Source of the DNA: JBBSTY01 sp038235385
Lineage (GTDB): Bacteria > Actinomycetota > Acidimicrobiia > Acidimicrobiales > Acidimicrobilacustridaceae
NCBI GenBank assembly: GCA_038235385.1
Contig: JBBSTY010000071.1
Location: 1 to 20,418, forward strand
DNA length: 20,418 nt
Reading direction: 5' to 3'
Position 1 is the first letter of the stretch. Every line of letters starts with the position of its first letter. The notes beneath the pieces were generated by a model. The model saw nothing but the letters and a program-made list of their open reading frames with translations, ran no database searches and had not been told where the DNA came from. Shown one piece after another: positions 18,634 to 20,418 of this stretch. The position numbers and the translations under genes are program-made.

Positions 18634-20418
18634 CTACGCGAACGAGGCCGGAGCGTCGATGACCGCGCCGCGCTCGAAGCCGATGCCGCGTGCCCAGGTG
18701 CCCACCGTGGGATCGTCGCTGAGATAGACGATCTGCACCGACTCGGACATCCGCTCGAGCTTGTGCAACAGGTGCTCGACGTTGCGCTCGGAGAGCTCGG
18801 CGAGCGCGTCGTCGATCACCAGGGGCACCGACCCGGCGTAGGAGACCGAGCGCAACGCCGCGAGGCGGGCCAGCAGGTAGAACTCGATCGCCTCCGGCGA
18901 CGCCTCCCGCTCGGGCAACCCGAATCCTGACGACTCGAGTCGGGGTGCGTCGCCCGACCCGACCCCTTTGTCGTGGGTGGGGTCGGCCGATGTCGACCGG
19001 TGCTGTTCGGCGAGCTGGGTGGCGATCCTCGTGGTCTTGACCGCTGCGACCGATTCGGTCTGGATGGCGATGTCGAGCAGCGCCTCGCGAGCCTCGACGA
19101 ACTCGGCGTACTCGTGCTCGTCCTCGAGCAGCCGTTCGACCTCGGCGTCCAGCCGGGCGATGTCGTCCTCGGTGGCGATGTCGTCGTCGGGGCCGTCGTC
19201 GGAGTCGTCGGCCGGGTCGTGCCCGTCGTCGAGACCACCGTCTGCACCGCTGGCGATCCCGCCGTCGGGCACGCCCGCGTCGACCTGGTCAGACGGCTCG
19301 GCACCGGCCGCCGCGAGGTCGTCGGCTTCGAGGTCGAGGTCGGCGAGCCGATCCTCGAGGGACTCGATCTCGGTGAGCGCCGCCACCTTCTCGTCGCCGA
19401 GCTCGTTCAGGCGCTCGGTGATGGCCGACACCTCCTCGAGGAAGGCGTCGGCGACCATGACGGTGCGGTCGAGGGTCGCCGTCCCCGCGGGGATCTTCAT
19501 CCCCACCAGCTCGAGCTGGTAGGCGAGCGCATCGACCAGCTCGTCGATCGAGACCTCGCGCTTGGGCACCTCGAGACCGCGCAGCTTCGCCTCGAGATCG
19601 TCCTGCTCGTCGTCACCGCCGAGCAGGTCGAACGCCTCGAGGTACACCTTCTCGAGTTGGTCGAGGAGCTCGCCGTGGGTCGGATCGGCCTCGATCATCG
19701 CCGCCACGTTCGACCAGTGCTCCTCGGCCTCCTCGACCTCGATCCGAGCCTGCTCGAGGTTCCGCTCGGCGCTGGAGTCGATGGCCAGCAGGCCCGAGCC
19801 CATCACGTAGGCGCTCCAGGTCGGGAACCCGATGCGGTCGAGGATCGCCTGCTCGGTCGCCATGGCCTCCTCGAGTCGCTTCTTGCCGCCCCGGCGGGAC
19901 TTGCCGCCGAACTCGAGGACGGCGTCGTGCGCGGCCTCGAGCTCGACGCGGTCCTGCTCGGTGAGCTCGGGCTTGCGGGTGGCCTTCTCGGCGGCGGCCA
20001 AGTGCGCCCGAGCCTCGTCGAGCCGCGCGGTCGCCGCGCGCGAACCCAGCCCTCGAGCATCGAGGGAGTCCTCGAGGCCCTGCACGTCGCGCTGGAGGCG
20101 CACGAACTCGTCGGCGAGCTCGTTGGCCCGCTCCGACGGCACCATCTCCACCGGCTGGGGGTTGCGGATGGCGTCGAGGAGGACCTGGATCGGTCGAGGA
20201 TCGACCCCGGCGAGCTCCGAGATGCCCCGGTCGATGCGCGTGATCTCGGCGGCGAGCTCCTCCATGCGGGCGCGGGCGCCGGAACGGTCGTCGTCGATCT
20301 CCTCGATGCTCCGGCGCGCGGCTCCGACCTCGGGCTCGGGTTCGGGATCGGGTTCGTACTCGTCGGTGACGAGCCGCAGGTTGGCCCGTTGGACGGTTCG
20401 GCGGAGCTCGTCGAGCTC
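18634..20418 (-). CDS. Coiled-coil SMC/YhaN-like ATPase, C-terminal part (5' end outside window)
   Basis: The frame is open to the right edge, so only about 594 C-terminal residues are seen and the Walker A motif is missing. Much of the fragment is Glu/Ala/Leu/Arg-rich helical coiled coil (for example ELDELRRTVQRANLRL at the edge). It is interrupted by a compact segment (RIGFPTWSAYVMGSGLLAID) and a very acidic Asp/Gly linker encoded at about 19162-19305. Near the end come a signature-like segment (EASPEAIEFYLLARLAALR), a Walker B strand (GSVPLVIDDALAEL) and a D-loop-like HLLHKLERMSESVQIVYLSDD. This is the layout of ABC-type ATPases of the SMC, RecN and YhaN type, which act on DNA or DNA ends. 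The exact family is not recognised, and the second Walker B acidic residue is Asp rather than Glu. It ends with TAG, 93 bp before the baeRF gene. Confidence 0.7.
   Translation of the reverse strand, partial: ELDELRRTVQRANLRLVTDEYEPDPEPEPEVGAARRSIEEIDDDRSGARARMEELAAEITRIDRGISELAGVDPRPIQVLLDAIRNPQPVEMVPSERANELADEFVRLQRDVQGLEDSLDARGLGSRAATARLDEARAHLAAAEKATRKPELTEQDRVELEAAHDAVLEFGGKSRRGGKKRLEEAMATEQAILDRIGFPTWSAYVMGSGLLAIDSSAERNLEQARIEVEEAEEHWSNVAAMIEADPTHGELLDQLEKVYLEAFDLLGGDDEQDDLEAKLRGLEVPKREVSIDELVDALAYQLELVGMKIPAGTATLDRTVMVADAFLEEVSAITERLNELGDEKVAALTEIESLEDRLADLDLEADDLAAAGAEPSDQVDAGVPDGGIASGADGGLDDGHDPADDSDDGPDDDIATEDDIARLDAEVERLLEDEHEYAEFVEAREALLDIAIQTESVAAVKTTRIATQLAEQHRSTSADPTHDKGVGSGDAPRLESSGFGLPEREASPEAIEFYLLARLAALRSVSYAGSVPLVIDDALAELSERNVEHLLHKLERMSESVQIVYLSDDPTVGTWARGIGFERGAVIDAPASFA

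Noticed and set aside
1..20418. Defence island, prophage, integron, CRISPR array or tRNA attachment site.
   Set aside because: No integrase, transposase, phage gene, spaced direct-repeat array, tRNA-like cloverleaf or clear shift in composition was seen. Every gap is under 180 bp.

Overview
The window is 20.4 kb of strongly G+C-rich, densely coding DNA. Gene content and style point to a high-GC actinobacterium, with the class Acidimicrobiia as my best guess. The evidence is an mtrA-mtrB-lpqB-type operon, a DUF3040 membrane protein, a TgpA/DUF4129-type fragment, a baeRF (eRF1-like) protein, GTG starts and GC-rich third codon positions. The placement is inference, not a database result. I find 21 protein genes, two of them cut by the window edges. 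I see no rRNA, tRNA, CRISPR array, insertion sequence or prophage, so this looks like ordinary chromosomal core and metabolic sequence rather than an accessory island.

Layout. 1-541 (+): 3' end of a transglutaminase/DUF4129 membrane protein. 636-4171 (-): a run read right to left, comprising a Dpm1-like glycosyltransferase, a cupredoxin lipoprotein, a Nudix hydrolase, DNA polymerase IV and a DUF3040 protein. 4313-4747 (+): a small two-helix membrane protein. 4861-5571 (-): a PIG-L deacetylase, divergent from 5664-6503 (+), an inositol monophosphatase-family enzyme. 6594-9450 (+): an MtrA/MtrB-like two-component system followed by a short GerMN-only lipoprotein in the position of LpqB. 9575-11962 (-): a pyrophosphate-type phosphofructokinase followed by an adenylate-forming ligase. 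12092-13612 (+): glycerol kinase, divergent from the phosphofructokinase. 13647-14336 (-): an ACT-domain protein, divergent from 14504-15109 (+), a TetR regulator with a perfect operator-like palindrome in its own promoter. 15164-18540 (-): alanine aminotransferase AlaC, ROK glucokinase and a baeRF/eRF1-like protein. 18634-20418 (-): the 3' part of a coiled-coil SMC/YhaN-like ATPase.

How the genes work together. A central-carbon theme runs through the right half. Glycerol kinase, a phosphofructokinase whose residues predict reversible PPi-dependent chemistry, a ROK glucokinase and AlaC (pyruvate/alanine) would together link glycerol, sugar phosphates and pyruvate. The left half is cell envelope and housekeeping: Dpm1-type mannosyl transfer, a lipoprotein cupredoxin, MtrAB-lipoprotein envelope signalling, and DNA-damage or nucleotide-pool functions (Pol IV, Nudix).

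The most striking sequence-level pattern is regulatory. At least nine genes have a perfect TANNNT -10 hexamer ending 6-8 nt before the start codon with no Shine-Dalgarno sequence, which is the signature of leaderless transcription. A few genes, such as the phosphofructokinase, baeRF and DUF3040 genes, instead have a clear Shine-Dalgarno. I found no convincing wholly new system. The best leads are the leaderless architecture, the SDQ-for-GGQ change in the eRF1-like protein, the PPi-type phosphofructokinase, the non-Met axial position of the cupredoxin, the reduced LpqB and the palindromic operators.
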